NCBI GenBank assembly: GCA_002698425.1
Contig: NZXU01000066.1
Span: 1 to 27,851, forward strand
Direction: 5' to 3'
DNA length: 27,851 nt
From: Ahrensia sp.
GTDB taxonomy: Bacteria > Pseudomonadota > Alphaproteobacteria > Rhizobiales > Rhizobiaceae
The notes under the pieces were generated by a model, which saw only the letters and a list, made by a program, of their open reading frames with translations, was not told the origin of the DNA and did not search any database. This document shows positions 1-6,991 of the stretch, one piece after another (the stretch's first letter is position 1; each line of letters begins with the position of its first letter). Made by a program: the position numbers and the translations under genes.

Positions 1-26
1 AATTCTTCGGGGTAACGCTTCGGCAC
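1..26 (-). pseudogene. Start of an IS3-family OrfA, cut by the window edge
   Basis: On the minus strand a GTG at position 26 begins the residues VPKRYPEE, the usual beginning of many actinobacterial IS3-family OrfA (helix-turn-helix) proteins. The rest lies outside the window, so whether the gene is intact cannot be told. It is in a different frame from the OrfA fragment at 110-250 just upstream of it, which suggests a second IS inserted in the first. Only eight residues support the call. Confidence 0.4.
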
Positions 27-109
27 GGACACGGCTCCTTCAACGGACGTCGTGACCCAAAGTCAAGCAAACCGACTCCGGACAACCCAGGGCACATCAG
101 CATCCGTGA

Positions 110-250
110 TTTGCGCAGTGTCTCCGCCGTCATCCCCAACCGCTTCGACACCGCGGTGATCGCCGCCCACTCGCTCGGATAGTCCTCACGGTAATCCAGT
201 ACCAGCCGTACAGCCCTGGCTCGGGTCTCCGAGTCGTACTTGCTCGCCAC
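110..250 (-). pseudogene. IS3-family OrfA N-terminal fragment
   Basis: Reading minus from a GTG at 250 gives 47 residues beginning VASKYDSETRARAVRLV and ending TAETLRK. This is the N-terminal helix-turn-helix region of an IS3-family OrfA, the protein that binds the IS ends and normally runs into OrfB by programmed frameshift. After the lysine codon at 110-112 the family resemblance stops abruptly, so the gene is truncated, probably by another IS whose end lies between about 60 and 109. It is divergent from the OrfB at 313-1149 and so cannot be its natural partner in the present arrangement. Confidence 0.6.
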
Positions 251-312
251 GATATGCACCTTCCCAAGAAGAGAGGTGCGCATCAAACGCGGGAGGCTTC
301 AATCACCCGGAT

Positions 313-1149
313 GTGCGCGCTGCTGGAGCGTCTCGTTCGGGGTTCTACAAGTGGCGCACGGTGCAGGCGGCGGGGCCGTCGCCGGCCCAGCAGCGGCGCA
401 CCGAGTTGGATTCCAAGGTCGCGGCCTTCCACAAGGCCTCTGACGGCGTGTACGGGGCACCAAGAATCCTGGCCGACCTACGCGATGAGGGTGAGACGCT
501 GTCACGCAAGACGGTGGCGGCCTCGCTGCGCCGTCAGGGCCTGGCTGGGATCAGCCCCACGCACGTTCGCGCCGGTGACCACGATCGTCGATCTGGACGC
601 CCCGGTGCCCAAAGACCTGGTCAAACGCCGGTTCGACGTCGGCGAGCTGGACCGGGTCAGGACCTCTGACATCACCTACTTGCGCACCGGTGAGGGCTGG
701 CTGTACCTGTGTGCGGTCCGTGACGGCTGCAGCCGGCGGGTGATCGGCTGGGCCATCGATGAGCACATGCGCACCGACCTGGTCGAGGCGGCTGTCGCGA
801 TGCGGTGGCGATGCGCGGCGAGTTGGCCGAGCAGGTCGTGCTCCACGCTGACCGCGGCTGTCAGTTCACCAGCGCGCAGCTGGCCAGGTTCGCCCGCGAT
901 CACAACCTGGCCCGCTCAGTGGGCCGTACTGGGGCGTGCTGGGACAACGCCCAGCAGGAATCATTCTGGGGCACAATGAAAGTCGAGTTCTATGACCGCT
1001 ACTTGTGGCCTACCAAGGCGGCCGCTAAGCTCGCCGTCGGCGACTGGATCGAACGGGTTTACAACCGCCGCCGGCGCCACTCGGCCATCGGAATGACCTC
1101 ACCGGTCGACTGCGAGAACCGAATCACTCAGACGGCACAAGCCGCCTGA
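313..1149 (+). pseudogene. IS3-family transposase OrfB, frameshifted twice
   Basis: Pieced together from two frames this is a nearly complete IS3-family OrfB, the DDE integrase-fold transposase. The first part (GTG at 313, frame 1) has ASRSGFYKW and YGAPRI motifs. Near 556-560, in a run of four C, the reading passes to frame 2 (RTFAPVTTIVDLDAP), as if one base had been inserted. Near 795-800 it returns to frame 1 (ELAEQVVLHADRG), as if one base had been lost. The catalytic residues are all present: D in TSDITYL (frame 2), D in HADRG and E in QQESFWGTMK (frame 1), followed by the usual YNRRRRHSAIG tail. No full-length protein can be made without two frame changes, so it is scored as a pseudogene. 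Alternatively one or both shifts are sequencing errors. Its true OrfA is missing: what lies upstream is an inverted OrfA fragment. Confidence 0.85.
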
Positions 1150-1173
1150 CCCCGTGTCCACCAAACGGGGTCA
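1147..1173 (+). terminator. Stem-loop overlapping the OrfB stop codon
   Basis: A perfect 9-bp stem TGACCCCGT / ACGGGGTCA with a 9-base loop begins at the TGA stop codon of the IS3 OrfB. There is no T-run after it, so it may be a rho-independent-like hairpin without a tail or part of the IS right-end structure. The right end of the IS probably lies within the next ten bases, because IS481 coding similarity starts at 1184 on the other strand. Confidence 0.45.
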
Positions 1174-1183
1174 AGCCCACTCC

Positions 1184-1380
1184 CTCGACTTTGCCGGTCG
1201 TCGTTGGTGAGCGTCGCTTAGTCAATCGGGCCGCGATGCCGTTGTCGCGCAGATCCGTTCGACGAGGACTTGAACCGGTAGTGGCCTGGTGAACGTGCCG
1301 GTGAACTGTTTACCGCTGTCGGTCAGCACCTCGAACGGTGCTCCCCAGCGGGCGATCGCGGCGAGGAACGCATCACAGAG
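1184..1380 (-). pseudogene. IS481-family transposase fragment, frameshifted
   Basis: Minus-strand translation from 1380 gives LCDAFLAAIARWGAPFEVLTDSGKQFTG, then RPLPVQVLVERIC. After an apparent one-base loss in the tgcgcgac stretch it continues as DNGIAARLTKRRSPTTTGKVE. This is the middle of an IS481-family DDE transposase, around the second catalytic Asp (VLTDSGKQF, normally LTDNGKQF). It stops at KVE, where the family continues with RFH. There the sequence becomes the presumed IS3 end, so the IS3 element seems to have landed inside the IS481 gene. No N-terminus is visible. It is dead sequence. Confidence 0.75.
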
Positions 1381-1479
1381 CAATGATCAGAACTTGTGGA
1401 TGAGCCTCGGCGAGGGGGCGTGAAAGTGGGCGCACCTTCTCGAGGATGATCTGAATATCCGAGATCTGATCATTGCTCT
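1377..1479. repeat. 103-bp segment bounded by a perfect 15-bp inverted repeat
   Basis: AGAGCAATGATCAGA at 1377-1391 is repeated exactly in inverse orientation at 1465-1479, with 73 bases between. The left arm touches the point where IS481 similarity starts. The segment could be a very small non-autonomous element or the remains of an IS with its body deleted. No coding sequence was recognised within it. The bases from 1480 to 1563, up to the lipase stop codon, hold nothing recognisable. Confidence 0.5.
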
Positions 1480-1563
1480 ACATCTGTGGCTCTACCGGCC
1501 GGGACCCATTTCCTGTCGGCAACCCACGTTCACATGCAGTGAGGCCCCAGCCTCCCATACGGT

Positions 1564-3021
1564 CTAGTCGATTGGTATGTCTGCGCAATGGGATGTGGTG
1601 GGTAACCCGTTGAAACGGTCGGCGATCCATCCCAGTGCGCGTTCGCCATCGACGAAGTAGGGCAGCAGGTGGTTGATCGCGAGTTTGTTGAGGAACGGCG
1701 GTTGGCGGTTGGTCCAGAATTCGACGTCGGAGTCTTTGGCGCACCAGTCCAGCGCGAGTTGACGTGAGCCTCCCCACGGGAAGAACGGGTCGAATCGGTT
1801 GGTGCTGATGAACACCGGTATCTCGGGCTTCAGTGTCCCGAGGCGTTGAGCGTTCAGAACGGTTCGCACTGCTTCTGAGCTGAACACCTCGGCGGGATCG
1901 ACGGTGAAGTATTCGTTGAGGTGATGGAAGCTGAACGTCAGAACCCCTTCGACCACGCACATGGTTGACGAGCGGGTCAGCAGATCTTTGCCCTGATCGG
2001 ATAGGGCCGGCAGAAGTAGCGGAGCGGCCTGCGGATACGCGGCGGCGATCCCGTTGAGGGCGTAGCCGAGCGCGACTAGGAAGATGCTGCCGTCGAGGAA
2101 CGGCGGCAGTAGGGTCAGATCAGCCGGTGGGGCCCCGATCCACGCGCCGACCAGGTTCAGCTCGGGCGCATAGCTGGGTGCGAGTTCGGCCGCCGAGCCG
2201 GAGGCCTGCCCGCCCGAAGACCAGCCCCACAGCGCGACCGGCCCGTGCGGATCCAGCGTGGTGCCGGGCAGTTTCATCGCCGCGCGCGCGGCGTCGAGGA
2301 GGGCGGTGCCGGCGGCTTGTCGCATTAGGATCGGGACCGGGCCGGGGGTGCCCAGTCCGACGCCGTCGGTGACCACGACGGCGAATCCGCGCGCCACCAT
2401 GGTGGCGATGAAGGTTTCCTCGTAGCCGAGGTGCAGGTCCAGGCCTGAGGAGAAGTGGATGCCCTGGTTGAACATCCGTGATGGGGCGCATTGATCACCC
2501 AGCCCGTACGGGCCGGTCGCGAAGGCGATCAGGGGCCGGGGTCCTTGGCCGGGCCAGGGGTTGTGCGGTTCGAAGTAGGTGCCCGTGACCGCGACCGGGT
2601 TGCCGCTGTTGTCGGTGCTGCGGTACATGATCCGGGTGCCGTCGGCCACGTAGGCGCCCAGCTGGCCTGACGGTTCCAGCACCAGTGGTGAGGGCTCTGA
2701 GCGGATCAGATCGCCGGGCTTTGCGGCGGGCAGCGGGTCGGGCGGGGTGTAGAACGCAGCGTACCGGGACTCGTTGGATCCCCAGCAGTTGGGGTCGGGT
2801 TGGGGGCACTGCTGCTCGAACTGCGCCGGATCCGCGTTGACCGGTGCCGCTACACCCACCGACGGAATCACCATTACTAGCGTCGCCGCCAGCGCCGTCG
2901 CGGCACGTCGCAGCCAGCCCGGCCGGTCACCCACATGGTGGGACAGGAATCCGGGATTGGATTCGCTGGCGTTTGCCGCCACGCGATTTGCGGGATCGCG
3001 GGGGGTGGACGTCATCGACAT
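1564..3021 (-). CDS. Secreted lipase/esterase, alpha/beta hydrolase (secretory lipase family)
   Basis: A 485-residue protein. After a polar N-terminus, an Arg pair and a hydrophobic stretch (about residues 37-60, ending VAAPVNADP) form a Sec signal with probable cleavage near residue 63. The mature part has the alpha/beta hydrolase nucleophile elbow GWSSGGQ with Ser268 as likely nucleophile. It also has scattered Cys (CPQPDPNCW, MCVV, HCAD) that may form disulfides outside the cell. Size, signal and motif fit the secretory lipase (LIP) family, common in mycobacteria, which hydrolyses acyl esters. The ATG at 3021 is preceded by AAGGGA; an ATG two codons inside is also possible. It follows the SDR gene by 116 bp on the same strand, so it may be the last gene of the catabolic operon or an independent neighbour. 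It might release the aromatic substrate from an ester, but nothing in the sequence shows this. Confidence 0.85.
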   Translation of the reverse strand: MSMTSTPRDPANRVAANASESNPGFLSHHVGDRPGWLRRAATALAATLVMVIPSVGVAAPVNADPAQFEQQCPQPDPNCWGSNESRYAAFYTPPDPLPAAKPGDLIRSEPSPLVLEPSGQLGAYVADGTRIMYRSTDNSGNPVAVTGTYFEPHNPWPGQGPRPLIAFATGPYGLGDQCAPSRMFNQGIHFSSGLDLHLGYEETFIATMVARGFAVVVTDGVGLGTPGPVPILMRQAAGTALLDAARAAMKLPGTTLDPHGPVALWGWSSGGQASGSAAELAPSYAPELNLVGAWIGAPPADLTLLPPFLDGSIFLVALGYALNGIAAAYPQAAPLLLPALSDQGKDLLTRSSTMCVVEGVLTFSFHHLNEYFTVDPAEVFSSEAVRTVLNAQRLGTLKPEIPVFISTNRFDPFFPWGGSRQLALDWCAKDSDVEFWTNRQPPFLNKLAINHLLPYFVDGERALGWIADRFNGLPTTSHCADIPID

Positions 3022-3137
3022 TGTCAGGTGATTCCCTTCGTGAGCTGCATGAATCGGCGCTACTTCGCGGCAGTTGGGTCAGCGGCCGCACGCGACGTCG
3101 CCTCATTCTCGACGCGGGCGCAGGTGGGTGGGTGCGG

Positions 3138-3920
3138 TCAGCCCATGCTGCTTCCGCCGTTGACGCTGAGCACTTGTCCGGTGATGAAGCTGGCCTCCTC
3201 AGAGGCCAGGAACAGCACCGCGGCGGCGATTTCGTCGACGGTGGCCGGGCGTCGCATCGGGATGAGGCTGATGGCGATGTCGGTGATCGACCGGAATTCC
3301 TCGGGCAGGGTCCCGTCTGTCAGGCCGGCTTGGATCTCGGGTGTCAGAACGTAGGACGGCGCGACTGTGTTGACGGTGATGCCGCTGGTGGCGTATTCGC
3401 GGGCTAAACCGACGGCGAAGGCATGCACGCCGCCTTTGGCGGCGTTGTATATCGCGTGTCCGTTGAGGCCGTTGCGCACGGATTCGGCACCGATGTTGAC
3501 CACGCGCCCATAGCCGGCGGCGAGCATGGGGGGAAGTACGGCCAGGGTGGAGTTGAGCGTGGTCCAGAGGTTATTGTCAATCGTGCGTCGAATCGTCTGC
3601 TCGGTGTGGTGATCGGTCGCGGTGATCACACCGCCGCCAGCGTTGTTGACCAGGATGTCGATCCCGCCCAGTTCCTCCAGCGCCGCGGTGACGAGCCGTT
3701 CACCGGCTCCCGACTGGCTTAGGTCCTCGACGTGGGCGGCCACGACGTGTGTGCCGTCGGCCGACAGTTGCGTCGTCGCATTTTTCATCGCCGTGTCGTC
3801 GGGTCCGGCCAGCAGCACCGCGGCCCCTTCGGCGAGGAATCGGCGGGCCACCCCGAATCCGATCCCGGTCGCGCCGCCGGTGATTACGGCGCGGCGGCCG
3901 GCGAGCCGACCGCCGCTCAT
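3138..3920 (-). CDS. Short-chain dehydrogenase, probable cis-dihydrodiol carboxylate dehydrogenase
   Basis: A 260-residue classical SDR. The NAD-binding motif TGGATGIG is at residues 14-21, NNAG at 92-95, the active-site Tyr/Lys in YNAAKGG at 158-162, and the C-terminus ends in the usual ITGQVLSVNGG. Around the expected catalytic Ser the sequence is NIGAESVRNG: the position 13 before Tyr158 is Ala and the nearest Ser is 147, a slight departure from the textbook spacing. Its ATG overlaps the dioxygenase small-subunit stop by four bases (ATGA), so the two are translationally coupled. By position it should oxidise the cis-dihydrodiol made by the dioxygenase to a catechol, using NAD. It looks more like a non-decarboxylating p-cumate-type dihydrodiol dehydrogenase than BenD/XylL, whose active-site segment (Ser-rich, then PYGAAKGG) differs. 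An upstream in-frame extension exists but lies inside the small-subunit gene and is not used here. Confidence 0.85.
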   Translation of the reverse strand: MSGGRLAGRRAVITGGATGIGFGVARRFLAEGAAVLLAGPDDTAMKNATTQLSADGTHVVAAHVEDLSQSGAGERLVTAALEELGGIDILVNNAGGGVITATDHHTEQTIRRTIDNNLWTTLNSTLAVLPPMLAAGYGRVVNIGAESVRNGLNGHAIYNAAKGGVHAFAVGLAREYATSGITVNTVAPSYVLTPEIQAGLTDGTLPEEFRSITDIAISLIPMRRPATVDEIAAAVLFLASEEASFITGQVLSVNGGSSMG

Positions 3921-4450
3921 AGGATGATGCTCACGGCGCCGGCGGGACGCAGCACCGTCATGTCCATCACCGCGCGCTTGTAACAGATCCGCAGGCCACC
4001 GTCGGCGCGGCGCAGCCGGTAGTCGTAGCGCCCGACAAAGTGATCGTCGCGGCCGTTGCGGAAGCGCCACACCGTGAAATAGGCGCTGACAGCGATCTCC
4101 TGGCCTGATTGGTCGAGGATGCGTACGTTGCTGACTTGGTGGCGGGTAGTGGCATGGGGGTATTCGCGGTGCGCTTTGCGGCTGTTGAGCCGGTCCACCC
4201 GGGCCAGTAGCCGGAACTTGTTGTCGTTGACCAGAACGAGGTCGCGATCCGGTTCCGGGTCGGGCAGATCGTTGGCCGGGATGATGTACTGTGCGTCGTC
4301 GGTGTAGAGCTGCGCCCATTCATCCAGGCGCCACTCGTCAAGCAGCTGCGCCTCCAGGTACAGCAGATCTTCCACGTCGCCGCGCTGCACCGCACCGCCC
4401 GCGGTCGCACCCGCGCCGGTCGGGGCGGTGGTGAGTTGTTCGATGGTCAT
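3917..4450 (-). CDS. Aromatic-ring-hydroxylating dioxygenase, small (beta) subunit
   Basis: A 177-residue protein of the SnoaL/NTF2-fold beta-subunit family of Rieske dioxygenases. Typical features are an early acidic helix (LLYLEAQLLDEWRLDEWAQLYTDDAQYIIP), a Arg-rich middle (RLLARVDRLNSRKAHREYPHATTRHQVSNVRI), and the FVGRYDYRLRR segment followed by ICYKRAVMD near the end. It carries no cofactor and supports the alpha3beta3 structure. The start chosen is the ATG at 4450, which overlaps the large-subunit stop by four bases. An ATG-less extension to 4489 would lie inside the large-subunit gene. The stop at 3917 overlaps the SDR start in the same way. Beta subunits of benzoate/toluate and p-cumate dioxygenases have this length. 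The specific substrate cannot be read from this subunit. Confidence 0.9.
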   Translation of the reverse strand: MTIEQLTTAPTGAGATAGGAVQRGDVEDLLYLEAQLLDEWRLDEWAQLYTDDAQYIIPANDLPDPEPDRDLVLVNDNKFRLLARVDRLNSRKAHREYPHATTRHQVSNVRILDQSGQEIAVSAYFTVWRFRNGRDDHFVGRYDYRLRRADGGLRICYKRAVMDMTVLRPAGAVSIIL

Positions 4451-5715
4451 GACACCGCCTCGCGCTGCGGGCTGACCTGCTCGCGCCACCGCCGCCAGAA
4501 GGCCCGCATCTGCTCCTCGTCGGTGGCTTTGGGCTCACGCGTCATGCCGCGGGAAATGTCATTCCATTCGACCCCGCCGCTGCCGAACCCGTCCTGACAG
4601 GACTCGAGGGCCTCGACGTCGTCGGGGGTGGCAAGCCCGCCGGGTCCCAAAAAGCTCAGGAAGCTTTCCAGCCGCAGCGCCCGCGCGTGCGGCGCTTCGG
4701 CTTTCGGGGCCAGATGCCAGGCGCTGACCTCCATGCGGTCGGCCGCGGTGGGCATGAAGGTGCGCACCGTGACCGCTTGGATGTCGTTGATGATCAGGTT
4801 GGGGTAGATGAACAGGTTACGGTTGTTCTCGGCCATCACCTCGGCGCGCTCAGCACCGTACAACTCGACGAGCCGGGAACGCATGTTCTCCATCTGCGGG
4901 CGCGCCTCTTCGCCGAACTGTTTTTCCCATTTCGCGATCGGCCGGCCCCACGGGGCTTTGTATTCCATCACGGCATGCCCCCGGCCTAAAGCCCGGCCCC
5001 GTCCGGCGAGCCCACCGGCCACCTCGATCCCCATGGAACTGAGGTACTTCATGTAGGTGTCGTGGGTGGGGGCGGCGTGGTAGCCGTCGATGCTGTTCTC
5101 GACGAGCAGCTTCCAGTTGGCGTTGATGGAATACTGGTTGGAACCCTTGACCACCGCCCAGTCGGACTCCGATTCGTCGACGAGCAGGTCGAGGTAGTCG
5201 CGGGCGCCTGCAAGATAGTCGACCAGACTCTCGGCGTCGGGGTCGAAGGTGACGAACACGAAACCGCGATACGACTCGACTGCGGCCACCGGCCGCAAGC
5301 CCATCTCCTCCATGCGAAACGCCGGCCCGTAGCCTTGTCGGTCGGGCACACCGACCAGGTCGCCGTCGGTGTTGAACGACCACGCGTGGTAAAAGCATTG
5401 AAACACTTTGCCGTTACCCGAGTCGGTGCGGCACACCGTGGCGCCGCGGTGTGGGCAGGTGTTGTGCAACGCCCGGATCTGACCGGTCTTGGCGCTGCGC
5501 ACGAAGATCAGCGGCCGCCCCGCCACCGAGCGGCGCACGAAGTCACCTGGGGCGGGGATCTCGGACTCATGCCCCAGGTACAGCCAGCACCGGTTGAACA
5601 CGACCTCGCGCTCGGCTTCGAAAATCTGCGACGAGGTCAGCGCTGAACGATGGATACGGAACACCCCACCATCCGGGTCGTCGACAATGAGCTGCGTGGC
5701 AGCTGGTCCGATCAC
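4447..5715 (-). CDS. Rieske dioxygenase large (alpha) subunit, aromatic carboxylate type
   Basis: A 422-residue alpha subunit. The Rieske [2Fe-2S] ligands are C87-P-H89 and, 17 residues on, C107-F-Y-H110. The mononuclear iron site is D210-x2-H213-x4-H218 (bridging Asp and two His) with the third ligand at Asp365 or Asp366 in the PDDVEALESCQ segment. The start is a GTG at 5715 preceded by AGGACAGGAAA. The enzyme adds both atoms of O2 to an aromatic ring to give a cis-dihydrodiol, using electrons from a reductase. The overall pattern fits the benzoate/toluate and p-cumate dioxygenase group. The XylM-XylB-XylC-like genes just upstream would supply such an acid. No separate Rieske-type ferredoxin is coded in the window, so electrons probably come directly from the ferredoxin-domain reductase at 17613-18680 (as in BenC/XylZ) or from the FprB-like protein. 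Confidence 0.92.
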   Translation of the reverse strand: MIGPAATQLIVDDPDGGVFRIHRSALTSSQIFEAEREVVFNRCWLYLGHESEIPAPGDFVRRSVAGRPLIFVRSAKTGQIRALHNTCPHRGATVCRTDSGNGKVFQCFYHAWSFNTDGDLVGVPDRQGYGPAFRMEEMGLRPVAAVESYRGFVFVTFDPDAESLVDYLAGARDYLDLLVDESESDWAVVKGSNQYSINANWKLLVENSIDGYHAAPTHDTYMKYLSSMGIEVAGGLAGRGRALGRGHAVMEYKAPWGRPIAKWEKQFGEEARPQMENMRSRLVELYGAERAEVMAENNRNLFIYPNLIINDIQAVTVRTFMPTAADRMEVSAWHLAPKAEAPHARALRLESFLSFLGPGGLATPDDVEALESCQDGFGSGGVEWNDISRGMTREPKATDEEQMRAFWRRWREQVSPQREAVS

Positions 5716-5769
5716 TTTCCTGTCCTTTCCTGACAGCCGCAGTGGTGCTGAAGTTTGTTCACGAGCCGG

Positions 5770-6939
5770 TCACCGCTCGCTGAAGTCACGCGTGGCGGAG
5801 CCGGTGTTCGCGGCTGGCTGCGAGGCCGGGGTATCGACCCATTGCGGCCAGCCGACCTGGGCGTTGGCGGCCATCGCCAGTTCTTTCTCGGCGGGGGAGG
5901 CGAACTGCTCATCCCAGTGCCGCAGCCGGGGCTTGGCGATCCTGGCTTCCCACAGCGGCGGAATGAGCGCGTAGACGAAGCACTTGAACGCGCTGGGCAT
6001 CTGGGCACCCTCGGGCCGGGGCTTTAACTCGTGGTATTTGTAGCGGCTGTCGAAATGGTGCTCGATGTGGGTGGTGATCTCCATACCCAGCGGCCGGATG
6101 ATCGCCCCGAGGTGGTTCCAGGCGTGATGCAGTTGGATCGGTGAGCCCGGCACCCGGACCATGCCGTAGTGCTGCAGATAGTTGAACCCCTCCGCCAACA
6201 GTTTCGAGAACACCATTGCCGTTGCGGCGACCGCCATCCCGATCAGCCCCGCGGCGGCGTACATCGCGGCGAACAGCGCAGTCAACAGGCCGACCTCGAC
6301 ATAGACGGCGTTTTTCGGGTGAAACACCGACATGTCGCGTTTGCGCAACGAGTTCACCGAGGTGACCACGCCGTCCTTCCACGCCCCATAGGACGCCTGC
6401 CACATGAACGCGTAGATGGTCTGCCCGCGCCGGGGTGTGTCGCTGTCGGCCTCGGTGCACAAGTCCAGATGGTGGGTCAGCTTGTGCCCAACATCGCGGT
6501 TGGGGTCCAGGAAGACGGTGCTGTACACCTTGGCGACGGCGCGTGGGAACAGCGAGCGCCGGTGCATCAACTCGTGCGCGATCGGCAGGTTGGGCACCGC
6601 GCCGATCCACCCGACCGAGAGCACCATGCCGACGACTTCGGCTGCGTTGACCGTCCCGCCCGGCAAAGGGACCGCAGTGTGCCCGGTCCAGGCGCCCAGC
6701 CGCAGCGCGAACAGGGTCCACACCGCGACCAGCAACGGCAGATGCAGATACAGCGGTACTTCGGCGAGCCAGGCCGCGCCCATGGTGCGGACCTTGTGGT
6801 CGGCGGGCAACACGATATCCAGCAGCATCAGGATCGGGAACGTCGCGATACCGGCCCAGACCCAGCCACCGCCGAGCCACAAACCGGCCACGGTGACCCC
6901 GACGACCAGATTTACCAAGTAATAGCGTAAGGCGTCCAT
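5770..6939 (-). CDS. Membrane di-iron alkyl-aromatic monooxygenase, XylM/CymAa/AlkB-like
   Basis: A 389-residue integral-membrane hydroxylase of the fatty-acid-desaturase superfamily. There are hydrophobic segments near residues 4-45, 60-85, 100-118 and 213-246. Histidine boxes are HELMH (H122, H126), HKLTHH (H152, H156, H157), NYLQHYG (H257) and HIEHH (H291, H294, H295), which hold the two irons. XylM and CymAa hydroxylate the methyl group of xylenes or p-cymene; AlkB hydroxylates alkanes. The NYLQHYG box is shared with AlkB, but the absence of rubredoxin and the adjacent benzyl-alcohol-type dehydrogenases favour an aromatic side-chain substrate. The start chosen is the ATG at 6939, with AGAAAGG about nine bases upstream; an ATG at 6957 would add six residues but lies within that ribosome-binding site. 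The reductase partner is probably the XylA-like protein at 17613-18680, coded in the opposite operon. Confidence 0.88.
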   Translation of the reverse strand: MDALRYYLVNLVVGVTVAGLWLGGGWVWAGIATFPILMLLDIVLPADHKVRTMGAAWLAEVPLYLHLPLLVAVWTLFALRLGAWTGHTAVPLPGGTVNAAEVVGMVLSVGWIGAVPNLPIAHELMHRRSLFPRAVAKVYSTVFLDPNRDVGHKLTHHLDLCTEADSDTPRRGQTIYAFMWQASYGAWKDGVVTSVNSLRKRDMSVFHPKNAVYVEVGLLTALFAAMYAAAGLIGMAVAATAMVFSKLLAEGFNYLQHYGMVRVPGSPIQLHHAWNHLGAIIRPLGMEITTHIEHHFDSRYKYHELKPRPEGAQMPSAFKCFVYALIPPLWEARIAKPRLRHWDEQFASPAEKELAMAANAQVGWPQWVDTPASQPAANTGSATRDFSER

Positions 6940-6991
6940 ATTTTGTACCTTTCTCATCGTCGGCGCATGTCAGGCTGTGGGTTAGTAGGGG

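Noticed and set aside
3138..4319. A 393-residue form of the SDR starting near 4319
   Set aside because: The extra N-terminus lies inside the dioxygenase small-subunit gene and has no SDR residues; the ATG at 3920 with a four-base overlap fits the family start.
4687..6930. Long plus-strand frames opposite the dioxygenase and monooxygenase genes
   Set aside because: Mirror frames caused by high GC at third positions of the real minus-strand genes; no protein features.
5770..6939. Reading the membrane monooxygenase as an alkane hydroxylase (AlkB)
   Set aside because: The NYLQHYG box fits AlkB, but no rubredoxin is near, the second and third boxes differ from AlkB, and the flanking genes belong to aromatic side-chain and ring oxidation.
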